Assembly (NCBI GenBank): GCA_002840095.1
Contig: PGZL01000008.1
Location: 248,001 to 312,000 of the forward strand
Source of the DNA: Gammaproteobacteria bacterium HGW-Gammaproteobacteria-1
Lineage (GTDB): Bacteria > Pseudomonadota > Gammaproteobacteria > Thiohalomonadales > Thiohalomonadaceae
DNA: 64,000 bases
Direction of reading: 5' to 3'
Positions 18,906 to 27,938 of this stretch are shown one piece after another; position 1 is the first letter of the stretch; the number at the start of each line of letters is the position of its first letter. The translations under genes were made by a program, and so were the position numbers. The notes below the pieces were generated by a model. That model was not told where the DNA came from. It worked only from the letters and a program-made list of their open reading frames with translations, and searched no databases.

Positions 18906-20666
18906 CTACATGGTCTCCGGTGCGGACACGCCGAGCAGGGACAGGCCGTTGCGCAGCACCTGGCGTACCGCGCCGATCAGGGCCAGGCGCGCGTCGCGCA
19001 GGCCTGCGTCGTCGACCAGGAACTGGTGGGCGTTGTAGTAGGTGTGGAGGCCGTTGGCCAGCTCGCGCAGGTAGTGGGCCAGCTGGTGCGGCTCGTGATT
19101 GAGCGCCGCCGCCTCCAGCACTTCCGGGTAGCGGGTCAGCGCCTGGATCAGCTCCTGTTCGTGCGACTCGCCGAGCAGGTGCAGGTGTTTGAGTCCTGCC
19201 GCCTGGTCGTAGGACAGGCCCTTCTCGCCCAGCTGGCGCATCACGGAGCAGACGCGGGCGTGGGCGTACTGGATGTAGTACACCGGATTATCCGCACTCT
19301 GCGACTTGGCCAGATCGAGGTCGAAGTCCATGTGCTGTTCGCACTTGCGCAGCACGTAGAAGAAGCGCGCCGCGTCGTTGCCCACCTCGTCGCGCAGCTC
19401 GCGCAGGGTGACGAAGGAGCCGGAGCGGGTGGACATCTGCACGCGCTCGCCGCCGCGGTAGAGGATGGCGAACTGCACCAGCAGCACGTCCAGCTTGGAC
19501 GGGTCGTCGCCCATGGCGGTGAGGGCGGCCTTCACCCGCGGCACGTAGCCGTGGTGGTCGGCGCCCCACACGTCGATGACGCGCTCGAAGCCGCGCTCCA
19601 GCTTCTCCATGTGGTAGGCGATGTCGGAGGCGAAGTAGGTCTTCACGCCGTTGTCGCGCACCACCACGCGGTCCTTCTCGTCGCCGAAGGCGGTGGAGCG
19701 GAACCACAGCGCGCCTTCCTGCTCGTAGACGTGGCCGGCGGCCTGCAGGCGCTTGATTGCCTCGTCCACCTTGCCGCTCTCCACCAGGGTGCGCTCGGAG
19801 TACCACTCCTCGTAGGCGACGCCGAATTCTTCCAGGTCCTGCTTGATGTCGGCGAGGATGGTGTTCAGTCCCAGGTCGAACACCTTGCGGTAGGCACCGG
19901 CGCCGAGCAGCTCCTTGGCGCGGGCGATCAGTTCGTCGATGTGGATTTCCTTGTCGCCGCCGGCGGGCTCGTCGGCGGAGATGTCCTTGAACACCGCGCC
20001 GGCGGGATGACGGAAGGCATCGCCGTTGTCGCGATGCAGGGTGGCGGCGATGTCCCACACGTAGTCGCCCTTGTAGCCGTTCACCGGGAAGGGAATGGTC
20101 TCGCCGCACAGGTCGAGGTAGCGCAGCCACACCGAGGTGCCGAGGATGTCCATCTGGCGCCCGGCGTCGTTGACGTAGTACTCGCGGTGCACCTGGAAGC
20201 CGACGGCGGCCAGCAGGTCGGCGACGGTGGCGCCGTAGGCCGCGCCGCGGCCGTGGCCCACGTGCAGCGGGCCGGTGGGGTTGGCGGAGACGAACTCCAC
20301 CTGCACGCGCTTGCCGTTGCCGAGGGTGGAGCGGCCGTAGGCCTCGCCCGCCTCCAGCACCTCGCCCACCACGGCGGTGAAGGCGTCGGCGCCCATGAAG
20401 AAGTTGATGAAGCCAGGGCCGGCGATCTCCACCTTGGCCACCTTGCCCGATGCCGGCAGGGCACCGACGATCAGCTCGGCCAGTTCGCGCGGTTTGCGCC
20501 GCGCGCTCTTGGCCAGCAGCATGGCGACGTTGGCGGCGAAGTCGCCGTGGCTCTTGTCGCGGGTGTGTTCGATGACGATGGAGTCGGGCGCCGCGCAGTC
20601 CAGCGCGCCGCTGGCGCGGAGGGTGTCGAGGGCGGCGGTGATGAGCTGTTGCAGGTGGTGTTTCAT
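18906..20666 (-). CDS. argS: Arginyl-tRNA synthetase
   Basis: A 586-residue class I synthetase. The N-terminal Add-1 domain is followed by the HIGH-type motif [16 protein letters not shown] and a catalytic core with [16 protein letters not shown]. The C-terminal anticodon-binding domain ends [14 protein letters not shown]. As in many ArgRS the KMSKS loop is replaced, here by [11 protein letters not shown]. Length is typical. It forms an operon with the SPOR gene downstream. Confidence 0.95.
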   Translation of the reverse strand: MKHHLQQLITAALDTLRASGALDCAAPDSIVIEHTRDKSHGDFAANVAMLLAKSARRKPRELAELIVGALPASGKVAKVEIAGPGFINFFMGADAFTAVVGEVLEAGEAYGRSTLGNGKRVQVEFVSANPTGPLHVGHGRGAAYGATVADLLAAVGFQVHREYYVNDAGRQMDILGTSVWLRYLDLCGETIPFPVNGYKGDYVWDIAATLHRDNGDAFRHPAGAVFKDISADEPAGGDKEIHIDELIARAKELLGAGAYRKVFDLGLNTILADIKQDLEEFGVAYEEWYSERTLVESGKVDEAIKRLQAAGHVYEQEGALWFRSTAFGDEKDRVVVRDNGVKTYFASDIAYHMEKLERGFERVIDVWGADHHGYVPRVKAALTAMGDDPSKLDVLLVQFAILYRGGERVQMSTRSGSFVTLRELRDEVGNDAARFFYVLRKCEQHMDFDLDLAKSQSADNPVYYIQYAHARVCSVMRQLGEKGLSYDQAAGLKHLHLLGESHEQELIQALTRYPEVLEAAALNHEPHQLAHYLRELANGLHTYYNAHQFLVDDAGLRDARLALIGAVRQVLRNGLSLLGVSAPETM

Positions 20667-20670
20667 GGAG

Positions 20671-20770
20671 TCAGATACAAGAGTAAAGGGGAAAGAGAAA
20701 AGGGACTTAAGAGACTTTCCGGCGCGGTGAAGTATACAGATTTGCCTTGTCTCTTGTCCCTGATCACTTG
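20671..20770. repeat. Palindromic intergenic repeat, family F (GATACAAG type), copy 2 (degenerate)
   Basis: The left part has AGATACAAGAGTAAAGGGGA and the right part CCTTGTCTCTTGTCCC. It resembles the repeats at 9466 and 29767 but is more diverged. It lies between the argS start and higB. Confidence 0.55.
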
Positions 20771-20804
20771 CACCCCTTAACAGCAGACTGTCCGCCTGGT
20801 TGAC

Positions 20805-20825
20805 GTATAACGCTATGCGTTATAC
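20805..20825. promoter_or_regulatory. Operator candidate for HigA
   Basis: A perfect inverted repeat GTATAACGC-TAT-GCGTTATAC, 9-bp arms, ending nine bases before the higB ATG. A -35-like TTGACG (20800-20805) abuts it and its right half can serve as a -10 region, so HigA or HigBA binding here would block the promoter. Confidence 0.7.
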
Positions 20826-20834
20826 GCTTTGCGC

Positions 20835-21113
20835 ATGATCAAGTCGTTCCGCTGCAAGGATACGCAGGCGCTGTACGAGGGAGGGAGCCCGCGGCGTTTC
20901 CGCGCCTGGCAGGCGCAGGCCGAACGCAAACTGCAAATGCTGGATAGCGCCGCCGCGCTGGATGATTTGAAAAGCCCGCCCGGCAACCGGCTGGAAAAGC
21001 TCGCCGGAGATCGCGCCGGTCAATACAGCATCCGCATCAACGACCAATGGCGTGTCTGTTTCCACTGGCAGGACGGCGATGCGCACGACGTGGAAATCGT
21101 CGATTACCACTGA
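20835..21113 (+). CDS. higB: HigB-type toxin (RelE/ParE superfamily)
   Basis: A 92-residue toxin with the family opening MIKSFRCKDTQALYEG and the C-terminal core GQYSIRINDQWRVCFHWQDGDAHDVEIVDYH. HigB proteins cleave mRNA on the ribosome; the catalytic surface is formed by this beta-sheet. ATG 20835 was preferred to the TTG two codons earlier because the family starts MIKSF. As is normal for hig loci the toxin precedes the antitoxin, nine bases away. Confidence 0.92.
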   Translation: MIKSFRCKDTQALYEGGSPRRFRAWQAQAERKLQMLDSAAALDDLKSPPGNRLEKLAGDRAGQYSIRINDQWRVCFHWQDGDAHDVEIVDYH

Positions 21114-21122
21114 GGAAATGCG

Positions 21123-21419
21123 ATGAGCAACAAACTGCGCCCCATCCATCCCGGCGAGATCCTGCGCGAGGAGTATCTCGCCCCCCTTGGCCTGTCAGCC
21201 CACGCCCTGGCCCAGGCCCTGCGCGTGCCGGCGACGCGCATCGGCGAGATCGTCAACGAGCGCCGCGCCATTACGCCGGATACCGCCCTGCGCCTGGCGC
21301 GCTACTTCCGTACCAGCCCGGATTTCTGGATGAACCTGCAAACAGCCTACGACCTCAAGGTTGCCAGCGCCGATCTCGCTGAACGCATTGCGCGTGAAGT
21401 GGAGCCGCGCGCGGCGTAA
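21123..21419 (+). CDS. higA: HigA-type antitoxin (XRE family)
   Basis: A 98-residue antitoxin with a helix-turn-helix: HPGEILREEYLAPLGLSAHALAQALRVPATRIGEIVNERRAITPDTALRLARYF. This is the HigA/VapI pattern. It neutralises HigB and represses the operon, probably through the perfect palindrome at 20805-20825. The tail (DFWMNLQTAYDLKVASADLAERIAREV) is the usual HigA helix. Confidence 0.93.
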   Translation: MSNKLRPIHPGEILREEYLAPLGLSAHALAQALRVPATRIGEIVNERRAITPDTALRLARYFRTSPDFWMNLQTAYDLKVASADLAERIAREVEPRAA

Positions 21420-21496
21420 GACGGTCTTTGCGGCAAAGACGCGGCTAAAACAACCTAAGACCAAACCGCCACGGAGACGCAGAGAAATGCCATCGA

Positions 21497-21560
21497 GTTC
21501 GTAGGGTGCGCACTGCGCACCGGCGGGTACCGGGTGGTGCGCAGTGTGCACCCTACGAAC
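21497..21560. repeat. Palindromic repeat, family B (GTAGGGTGCGCA), copy 1
   Basis: Arms GTTCGTAGGGTGCGCACTG and CAGTGTGCACCCTACGAAC pair over about 24 bp around a short GC loop. It fills the gap between higA and the priA stop, next to a solitary family D half-arm (GCCACGGAGACGCAGAGA, about 21468-21485). Confidence 0.88.
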
Positions 21561-21564
21561 ACCC

Positions 21565-23760
21565 TCAGAACATCTCCGCCGGATCCACGTCCAGCGACCA
21601 GCGCACCTTGCGCCCGGCCTTCGATTCTTCCAGCAGCGGCAGCCAGCGGTCCAGCAGGCGGTGCAGGGCGGCGCGGCTGGCGGCCTGCAGCAGCAGCTGG
21701 GCGCGGTAGCGCCCGGCGCGCCTTTCCATGGGGGCCGGCACCGGCCCCAGCACCATCACCCCGGCGTGGCCGACGCTCTCCGCCAGCCCCCGCGCCTCCT
21801 CCAGAAAGGCCAGGGGCACGGCGGCGGCCGGGGCCTCGGCGCGCAGCAGGGCGAGAAAGGAATAGGGCGGCAGCTCGGCCTGCTGCCGCTCGCCGAGGGC
21901 GGCGGCGGCGAAGGCCGCGTAGCCCTGCTCGATGAGCAGGCGCAGCAGCGGGTGTTCCGGGTGATGGGTCTGGATCACCACCTCGCCGGGCCGTTCGGCG
22001 CGGCCGGCGCGGCCCGCCACCTGGAGGATCAGCTGGGCCATGCGCTCGCCGGCGCGGAAATCGGCGGAGAACAGGCCCTGGTCGGCGTCGAGGATGCCCA
22101 CCAGGGTGACGTCGGGAAAGTGGTGGCCCTTGGCCAACATCTGGGTGCCGATGAGGATGCGCGCCGCGCCGCTGTGCACCCGTTCCAGCTTGGCCTCCAG
22201 GCTGCCCTTGCGGCGGGTGGCGTCGCGGTCGATGCGCTCCACGCCGAGGTCCGGGAAGCGGGCGCGCAGCGCCTCCTCCACCCGCTCGGTGCCGTGGCCG
22301 ACCGGGCGCAGGTCGAGGCTGCCGCAGCCGCCGCATTGCTGCGGCACCGGGCGTTCGGTGCCGCAGTGATGGCAGCGGATGCGCTTCTGTCCGGCGTGGT
22401 AGGTGAGGTGGGCGTCGCAGCGGCGGCAGGTGGCCACCCAGCCGCAGTCATGGCACAGCAGCACCGGGGCGTAGCCGCGGCGGTTGAGGAACAGCAGCAC
22501 CTGTCCGCCCTGCCCCAGGTGATGGTGCATGGCGCGATACATGGGCTCGCTGACGCCGCCATCCAGGGACTGGTGGCGGATGTCGAGCAGGCGCATGTGC
22601 GGGTGGACGGCGGCACCGGCGCGCTCCGGCAGTTCCAGCCGGGTGTAGCGCCCGGCGGCGGCGTTGGCCAGGCTTTCCAGCGCCGGGGTGGCGGAGCCGA
22701 GCACGATGGGCACGCGGGTCTTTTGCGCGCGCACCACCGCCACGTCCCGGGCCGAATAACGGAAGCCGTCCTGCTGCTTGAACGAGGGATCGTGCTCCTC
22801 GTCCACCACGATGAGGCCGAGGCCGGGCAGCGGGGTGAAGGCGGCGGAGCGGGTGCCGATGACGATGGGGGCCAGGCCGGCGCGGGCGGCGAGCCAGGCG
22901 TTGAGGCGTTCGCCGTCGGACAGGCCCGAGTGCAGCACGGCGATGGGCACCGGAAAGCGGCGGCGGAAGCGCTCCAGCAGTTGCGGGGTGAGGCCGATCT
23001 CCGGCACCAGCACCAGGGTCTGGCGTCCGGCGGCCAGCGCCTGCTCGATGAGGCGCAGGTAGACCTCGGTCTTGCCGCTGCCGGTGACGCCGTCCAGCAG
23101 GAAGCCGGCATAGCCGCCGAAGGCGGCGCTGACCGCCGCCACCGCCGCCTGCTGTGCGGCGCCCAGGGGCGGCGCCTTGTCCGTGGCGGCGGACGCCGGC
23201 AGCATCAGGGTCTCTTCCGCCAGCACCCAGCCCTTTTCCTCCAGCCGCTTCATGGCGCCCGGCCAGCCGTCCAGCTCGGCCAGGTCGTCGGGACCGGCGG
23301 CCATGGCCGCCATGGCCAGTCGTTGCAGGCGAGCCAGCAGGGTGGCCTGGCGCGGTGCCCGTTTCAGCTGTTCCGGGCTCGCCTCCGCACCGGCCGGGGT
23401 GAGGCGGTAGCGGCGCAGGCCGCGCGGCTGTGCCGGCTGCCCCTGGCGCAGGGCCACGGGCAGGGCGGCAGCGCAGACCTCGCCGATGGGATGGTGATAG
23501 TAAGTGCTCGCCCAGTGCAGCAGTTCCAGGATTTCCGGCGGCAGCAGGGGGGCCTCGTCGAGCACGGCGTCCACCGGCCGCAGCTTCTCCCGCGGCACCT
23601 CGCTCCCCTCCGCGCCGCCCAGCACGATGCCCACCACCGGGCGGCGGCCGAAGCTGACGGACACCCGGCTCCCCGCCGGCACCGGCCGGGCCGGTGCCAG
23701 GTAGTCGAAGCGGCGCCGCAGGGGCGAGGGTATGGCGATATGGAGCACGGCGTGGGACAT
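21565..23760 (-). CDS. priA: Primosomal protein N' (replication restart helicase)
   Basis: A 731-residue SF2 helicase. The N-terminal DNA-binding domain opens HIAIPSPLRRRFDYLAP. Helicase motifs are Walker A LLDGVTGSGKTEVY, motif II VVDEEHD, and VLGSATPALE. The zinc-binding insertion has paired cysteines (CHDCGWVATCRRCDAHLTYH ... CHHCG ... CGGCGSLDL). Motifs V-VI appear as IGTQMLAKGHHFPDV and QVAGRAGRAERPG. Length is normal. PriA reloads the replisome at stalled forks. A DnaA-box-rich gap lies just upstream. Confidence 0.96.
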   Translation of the reverse strand: MSHAVLHIAIPSPLRRRFDYLAPARPVPAGSRVSVSFGRRPVVGIVLGGAEGSEVPREKLRPVDAVLDEAPLLPPEILELLHWASTYYHHPIGEVCAAALPVALRQGQPAQPRGLRRYRLTPAGAEASPEQLKRAPRQATLLARLQRLAMAAMAAGPDDLAELDGWPGAMKRLEEKGWVLAEETLMLPASAATDKAPPLGAAQQAAVAAVSAAFGGYAGFLLDGVTGSGKTEVYLRLIEQALAAGRQTLVLVPEIGLTPQLLERFRRRFPVPIAVLHSGLSDGERLNAWLAARAGLAPIVIGTRSAAFTPLPGLGLIVVDEEHDPSFKQQDGFRYSARDVAVVRAQKTRVPIVLGSATPALESLANAAAGRYTRLELPERAGAAVHPHMRLLDIRHQSLDGGVSEPMYRAMHHHLGQGGQVLLFLNRRGYAPVLLCHDCGWVATCRRCDAHLTYHAGQKRIRCHHCGTERPVPQQCGGCGSLDLRPVGHGTERVEEALRARFPDLGVERIDRDATRRKGSLEAKLERVHSGAARILIGTQMLAKGHHFPDVTLVGILDADQGLFSADFRAGERMAQLILQVAGRAGRAERPGEVVIQTHHPEHPLLRLLIEQGYAAFAAAALGERQQAELPPYSFLALLRAEAPAAAVPLAFLEEARGLAESVGHAGVMVLGPVPAPMERRAGRYRAQLLLQAASRAALHRLLDRWLPLLEESKAGRKVRWSLDVDPAEMF

Positions 23761-24232
23761 GGGCGGAGTTTACCGAAGGCGGCGGACAAATGATGTCACC
23801 CCGTGGGCGCAATGCTCTTTACGGGAACCCGGATCGGCCGGCAGGGCACGCGGGAAAACAGGGTGCGCCTGAGGTCCCGGCGGAGGCTTTCGGAGGTGTC
23901 GGCTAATATGACAATTTGAGGGGGAATATGCGTAATATCACCTAACTCCTTGTACTGTCTGCGGAAGCTGGATTATCCACAAATCCTGTGGATAACTTTG
24001 TGGATGAATTGGGATCAAGCGCCCCTAAGCCCCGTCACTGCTACAGTTTTGTTAAACTGGCGAGAATTTGACCGCCTAATAAAGTTATTGTTTTTCAATG
24101 TGTTGCGAGATTGTGTGCGAAATATGGCGGGGGGGCGGCAAATTTTCGGCGAAATCGCCCCGCTGCCCTGTTGACTGTGCATAAAGATTCTGTTTTGGGC
24201 CCGGAAAGTGTTGCCCGCAGGGTAGGGCTGTG
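23761..24232. other. Gene-free region with a DnaA-box cluster (candidate replication origin)
   Basis: 472 bp between priA and the 3' end of the HDOD gene. DnaA boxes: TTATCCACA (23973-23981), TGTGGATAA (23987-23995), TGTGGATGA (23999-24007, one mismatch) and TGTGCATAA (24176-24184, reverse of TTATGCACA). Between the last two lies AT-rich sequence (about 24041-24125) of the kind that unwinds at oriC. dnaA, dnaN, rpmH and mnmG are not in the window. Confidence 0.5.
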
Positions 24233-25729
24233 TTATCGGCGGCGCTGCGCCAGGTGCCCCAGGCCCAGCCCGGCCTGCTGCGCGAAGTGCTTGAAACTCT
24301 CGAAACTTTCCTCGTCCAGGGGGCGTCCGCTCAGGGCCCGGTCGGCATAGAACAGGCCGATGGCATTGCCGTTGACCAGGATGGGGGCGGCCAGGAACGG
24401 CGCCCGCCCGACCACTCCAGCCAGTTGGGTGGTCTGCCAGCGGCGCTGCTCCGGCCGCCGGGCCGGGTCGAACCAGAGGGCGGCGGGCTTGTCGAGCAGG
24501 TGGAAAAACACGTTTTCCTCCTGCGGGTGGCGGGTGAAATGGAAGCCGCCGGTAAGGCTGTCGCGTTCGCCGCCCAGGGCGAACTTGGCCCGCAGGCCGC
24601 GCCGGTCCGGGGTCAGCAGGGCAAACAGGGTGCGGTCCATGCCGGCACCGCGGTACATCCCCTCCAGCACCAGCTCCATCACCAGGTTGAAGTCAGATTT
24701 GGGGTCGTCCAGGAGCAGGGCCAGTTCCCGCAGTATGCGCAGTTGCAGCATGCCGTCCGGCTGCGGGTATTCCGGCACCTCGAGCTCTTCCTCCTCCAGC
24801 ATCTGCTCGCCGCGCGGCAGCGGAATCACCGCCGCCGCGGCCGCTGCGCCGTAATAGCCGGCGATGCGGGCGGCGTCGCGGGCGTTCTGGTGCAGGTGGG
24901 TGTTGACGGTCTTTTCGCTCTGGCCGGTCAGTTCGGTGAGCTCCCGGGTGAGCTGCTTGACCTGGGGGCTTTCCCAGCCCTGCTCGGCCGCCCGCGCCAA
25001 CTGGTGGCACAGGGTGATGTTGCGGCTGCGGGTGTCCATGCTGTCCGGGTGTCTCAGGGTGGCGCTGAGCAGTTCGTTGATGCGCCACTCCTTGACCAGG
25101 TTGCCGGTGAGCTGGCGCAGGCGGAAGCCGAGCACCTCGGTTTCCGCCTGCTCCGGGGTGTTTCCCGGCTGCCGCAGCAGGGTGTCGAGCCGGTCGCCGG
25201 CCTCGCCGCTGAAGCACCAGAAGGCGAGGTCGCCCAGGTGGTAAAGCAGGGTGGCGATGAACACCTCTTCCGGCGATTCGTCGCCGCGGGCCATGGCCAC
25301 GGTGCGGGCCTGCACCGCGGCGTGGATGGCGCGGGCCAGTTCGCGGGTGAGGCGGTCGCGCGGCGCACCCTGGACGAAGGAATCCACCAGGGCGATGGAC
25401 AGGCACATGCTGCGCACGGTGGTAAAGCCCAGCACCACCACGGCGCGGCTGATGGTGCTGATCTGCTGTTCGTGGGGGTTGTAATAGACGCTGTTGGCCA
25501 GCTTGAGCACGCGCGCCGTCATGGAGGCGTCCTGCAGGATGACGCGGGCCAACTCGACGGTGGGGGCGTTTTCGTCCTCGGCCACGCTCACCACCTGCTG
25601 CACGGTGTGGCCGAAGATGGGCATCTCCTCTTCGCTGATGCGACGGACCCAGTCGTCCAGGGAGCTGCGCTTGGGGGTGGTCAAAAGGGCGTGTCCGGGT
25701 TGTTGAGAATTATCGTGCAGTATACACAA
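24233..25729 (-). CDS. HDOD-domain protein with C-terminal GAF-like region
   Basis: A protein of up to 498 residues. The N-terminal part is an HDOD domain (about 40-250; ILQDASMTARVLKLANSVYYNP ... ISRAVVVLGFTTVRSMCLSIAL ... ATLLYHLGDLAFW). The C-terminal part (about 340-495) looks like a GAF sensor (LVMELVLEGMYRGAGMDRTLFALL ... FLAAPILVNGNAIGLFYADR). Such proteins act in signalling and cyclic-di-GMP-linked regulation without HD catalysis. The start is uncertain: the longest frame opens at TTG 25729, other TTG starts follow, and the first ATG (MPIFGHTV) is about 35 codons in. Confidence 0.8.
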   Translation of the reverse strand: MCILHDNSQQPGHALLTTPKRSSLDDWVRRISEEEMPIFGHTVQQVVSVAEDENAPTVELARVILQDASMTARVLKLANSVYYNPHEQQISTISRAVVVLGFTTVRSMCLSIALVDSFVQGAPRDRLTRELARAIHAAVQARTVAMARGDESPEEVFIATLLYHLGDLAFWCFSGEAGDRLDTLLRQPGNTPEQAETEVLGFRLRQLTGNLVKEWRINELLSATLRHPDSMDTRSRNITLCHQLARAAEQGWESPQVKQLTRELTELTGQSEKTVNTHLHQNARDAARIAGYYGAAAAAAVIPLPRGEQMLEEEELEVPEYPQPDGMLQLRILRELALLLDDPKSDFNLVMELVLEGMYRGAGMDRTLFALLTPDRRGLRAKFALGGERDSLTGGFHFTRHPQEENVFFHLLDKPAALWFDPARRPEQRRWQTTQLAGVVGRAPFLAAPILVNGNAIGLFYADRALSGRPLDEESFESFKHFAQQAGLGLGHLAQRRR

Positions 25730-25769
25730 GGGAAAACCTGTCGCAGACGACTACGCCGACGCAGGTTTG

Positions 25770-25833
25770 GTAGGGTGCGCATTGCGCACCATGGCCTTGC
25801 CCGCCGCCCCAAGGTGCGCGGTGCGCACCCTAC
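25770..25833. repeat. Palindromic repeat, family B (GTAGGGTGCGCA), copy 2
   Basis: GTAGGGTGCGCATTGCGCACC at the left (split here at base 20 in any quotation: GTAGGGTGCGCATTGCGCAC) pairs with GGTGCGCGGTGCGCACCCTA at the right. A solitary family D half-arm (CTCTGCGTTTCTGCGCC, from about 25845) follows at once, so two families abut. Confidence 0.85.
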
Positions 25834-25883
25834 GAACTTGTTTTCTCTGCGTTTCTGCGCCTTTGCGGCAGATGTGTTGACCT

Positions 25884-26435
25884 TCAGCGCTCCAAACCCG
25901 GTGCCGGCAGGCCGTCGATGCTGACGGCGTTCTTCTGCCGGCGGTACTCCGCCATGCCGTCCTCGCCCTTGTTGCGGGCCCAGGCCAGCAGCTCGTCGCG
26001 CGGGCCGCGGTAGTCCAGCAGCGGCACGCCGGCGCCGCAGGAGGTCTGCACACGCTCCACCGCCACGTGCATGATCTGGCGTACGCCCGGGAAATCGGGA
26101 AACTGCGGCCGCAGGCTGTCCCAGGCGGCGCTGCCGGGCAGGACCACCGTGCCCCGGCCGTACAGGCGCAGGATGCGCGGCGGGCCGGCGAAGGCGCAGA
26201 ACATCACCGTGACGCGGCCGTTTTCGGCCAGGTGGGCGGCGCTTTCGTTGCCGCTGCCGGTGAGGTCAAGCCAGGCCACCTCGTGCGGGCCGAGCACGCG
26301 GAAGGTATCCCGCCCGCGCGGCGACAGGTTGACGTGGCCGTCGCCGGCCAGGGGCGCCGTGGCGTTGAAGAACAGCGGCTGCGCCGCCATCCAGGCGGCC
26401 AGTTCGGCGTCGATTTCGGGCAGTACTTTTGCCAT
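25884..26435 (-). CDS. Pyridoxamine 5'-phosphate oxidase-related flavoprotein
   Basis: A 183-residue protein of the PNPOx-like split-barrel family: VNLSPRGRDTFRVLGPHEVAWLDLTGSGNESAAHLAENGRVTVMFCAF, followed by PPRILRLYGRGTVV. These bind FMN or a related cofactor and typically act as small reductases. The start at 26435 (MAKVLPEID) is the only ATG before the split barrel. It stands alone between repeat elements. Substrate unknown. Confidence 0.85.
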   Translation of the reverse strand: MAKVLPEIDAELAAWMAAQPLFFNATAPLAGDGHVNLSPRGRDTFRVLGPHEVAWLDLTGSGNESAAHLAENGRVTVMFCAFAGPPRILRLYGRGTVVLPGSAAWDSLRPQFPDFPGVRQIMHVAVERVQTSCGAGVPLLDYRGPRDELLAWARNKGEDGMAEYRRQKNAVSIDGLPAPGLER

Positions 26436-26509
26436 TTTTTGTCACCGTGTTGGTGTAGGACATCAGTCCGCCAATGAACGCGAATGGACGCAAATTGAAG
26501 AAATTCACT

Positions 26510-26691
26510 CTCGCCAAGTACGCTAAGCACGCTAAGAAAAAACATCGCATCCAGTGCGATCGGTGAATGCGCTCCGCATATGTCCATGGATGGACGGTAT
26601 TTGGCGGGAGGCAGGATGCCGACAGCCATATCCACCCAACCGTTTATGCCTTGCTCGTAGTTCTCTTGGCGTGCTTAGCGTACTTGGCGAG
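26510..26691. repeat. Palindromic intergenic repeat, family E (CGCCAAG type), copy 2
   Basis: The left arm begins CTCGCCAAGTACGCTAAGCA (26510) and the right arm ends TGCTTAGCGTACTTGGCGAG (26691), nearly perfect over about 27 bp. The loop is about 125 nt, longer than in copy 1, with no gene. It lies in the 381-bp gap between the PNPOx gene and the GT9 gene. Confidence 0.85.
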
Positions 26692-26781
26692 ACTTAATTG
26701 TGTTCTGGGTTGATCTTAATTGCGTCCTTTGCGGACCTGATTCTGTGTTCCGTGACATCCGTGGTCAACCGCTTTTCACCG

Positions 26782-26787
26782 TATAAT
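26782..26787 (+). promoter_or_regulatory. -10 element of the GT9 gene promoter
   Basis: A perfect TATAAT 29 bases before the ATG. No convincing -35 hexamer is seen at the usual spacing. Confidence 0.45.
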
Positions 26788-26816
26788 CGCAGCTCTTGTT
26801 GCGGAGCCAAGGCACG

Positions 26817-27812
26817 ATGGGTGAGACAAACCGACAGGCGGGACCGCGGGTGCTGGTAATCCGCTGCGGCGCGGTGGGCGACACCGTGCTGGCCACCTGC
26901 GTGCTCGATCCCATCCTGGCGCGCTGGCCCGACGCCCGCATCGAGTGGCTGGCCACGCCGGGTTCCGCCGCCCTGTTCGGGGCCGACACGCGCCTCGCCG
27001 GCGTCCACCGCCTGCGCCATCGCAAGCTGCCCGTCTGGCTGTCGCCGGTGAAGCGCGCCCTGGTGCGCGCGTCACGCCGCGATCCCTATGCCCTGATACT
27101 CAATCTGGAGAGCGCTGCCTATTTCCGCCGCTTCGCCCATGCCCTGCGCGCCGAGCGCGTGGTGGGCTACGGCGACGGCGCAAGCTGGCAGGATCGCCAC
27201 GGCGTGGAAAATCATCGCGCGGTGCTGGCCGCCGCCGGCCTGGCCGGTGACGCCGCCCTGCCGCGGCTGGTGCCGGCGCCGCCGCCGGAGGGCCTGCCGC
27301 CGCGCTTCGTGGTGCTGCATCCGGGCAACAGCCACAGCGGCGGCAACCGGGTGAACATCCGGGCCTGGCCGGCGGAGCGCTGGCTGGAGCTGAACCGCCG
27401 CCTCAGCGCCGCCGGGGTGGCGACGGTGATTACCGGTGCGCCCAACGAGGCCGCCCTGGCGGCGCAGGTGGCCGCCGGCGGCGGCCTGGATCTGGCCGGG
27501 CGCACCACCCTGCCGGCCATGGCCGGGGTGATGGCCCGGGCCGAGTTATTGGTATGCACCGACACCGGCCCGGTGCACATCGCCGCCGCCGTCGGCACCG
27601 CCGTGCTCGGCCTGTACGGCCCGACCCGGCCGACCCAGACCGCGCCTTACGGCGTGCCGGGCCAGGTGCGCCTGCTCAGCCACGACATCGACTGCGGTCC
27701 CTGCTACGGCACGCCGCGCCACAAGACCTGCGCCGACAACCGCTGCATGCGGCTCATCACCGTCGACGAGGTATTCGACGCGGTCATGGCACGGTGGGAC
27801 ATGGATGCATAA
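26817..27812 (+). CDS. Glycosyltransferase family 9 (heptosyltransferase-like)
   Basis: A 331-residue GT9 protein. The opening PRVLVIRCGAVGDTVLATCVLDPILARWPDARIEWLA and the C-terminal donor-site motif CTDTGPVHIAAAVGTAVLGLYGPT match LPS heptosyltransferases (RfaC/RfaF/RfaQ type). DCGPCYGTPRHKTCADNRCM near the C-terminus is the usual GT9 cysteine loop. ATG 26817 was preferred to an upstream in-frame start because of position and spacing from TATAAT. It probably adds heptose in LPS inner-core synthesis. The acyltransferases downstream are also envelope-related. Confidence 0.88.
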   Translation: MGETNRQAGPRVLVIRCGAVGDTVLATCVLDPILARWPDARIEWLATPGSAALFGADTRLAGVHRLRHRKLPVWLSPVKRALVRASRRDPYALILNLESAAYFRRFAHALRAERVVGYGDGASWQDRHGVENHRAVLAAAGLAGDAALPRLVPAPPPEGLPPRFVVLHPGNSHSGGNRVNIRAWPAERWLELNRRLSAAGVATVITGAPNEAALAAQVAAGGGLDLAGRTTLPAMAGVMARAELLVCTDTGPVHIAAAVGTAVLGLYGPTRPTQTAPYGVPGQVRLLSHDIDCGPCYGTPRHKTCADNRCMRLITVDEVFDAVMARWDMDA

Positions 27813-27821
27813 AACCAAACC

Positions 27822-27900
27822 CAACGCAGAGACGCAGAGGCGCAGAGAACGCAGAGGTGACTTAGATGTTTTTCCTCTGCGTCTCTGCGCCTCTGCGTTG
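27822..27900. repeat. Palindromic intergenic repeat, family D (CGCAGAG type), copy 2
   Basis: The left arm opens CAACGCAGAGACGCAGAGGC (27822) and the right arm ends TCTGCGCCTCTGCGTTG (27900); arms are about 26 bp with a 27-nt loop. It separates the GT9 gene from the fructosamine-kinase-like gene. Confidence 0.88.
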
Positions 27901-27938
27901 AAGGGTTTTGCAGTTTTACGCCACTTGGCGGCCGAGCT

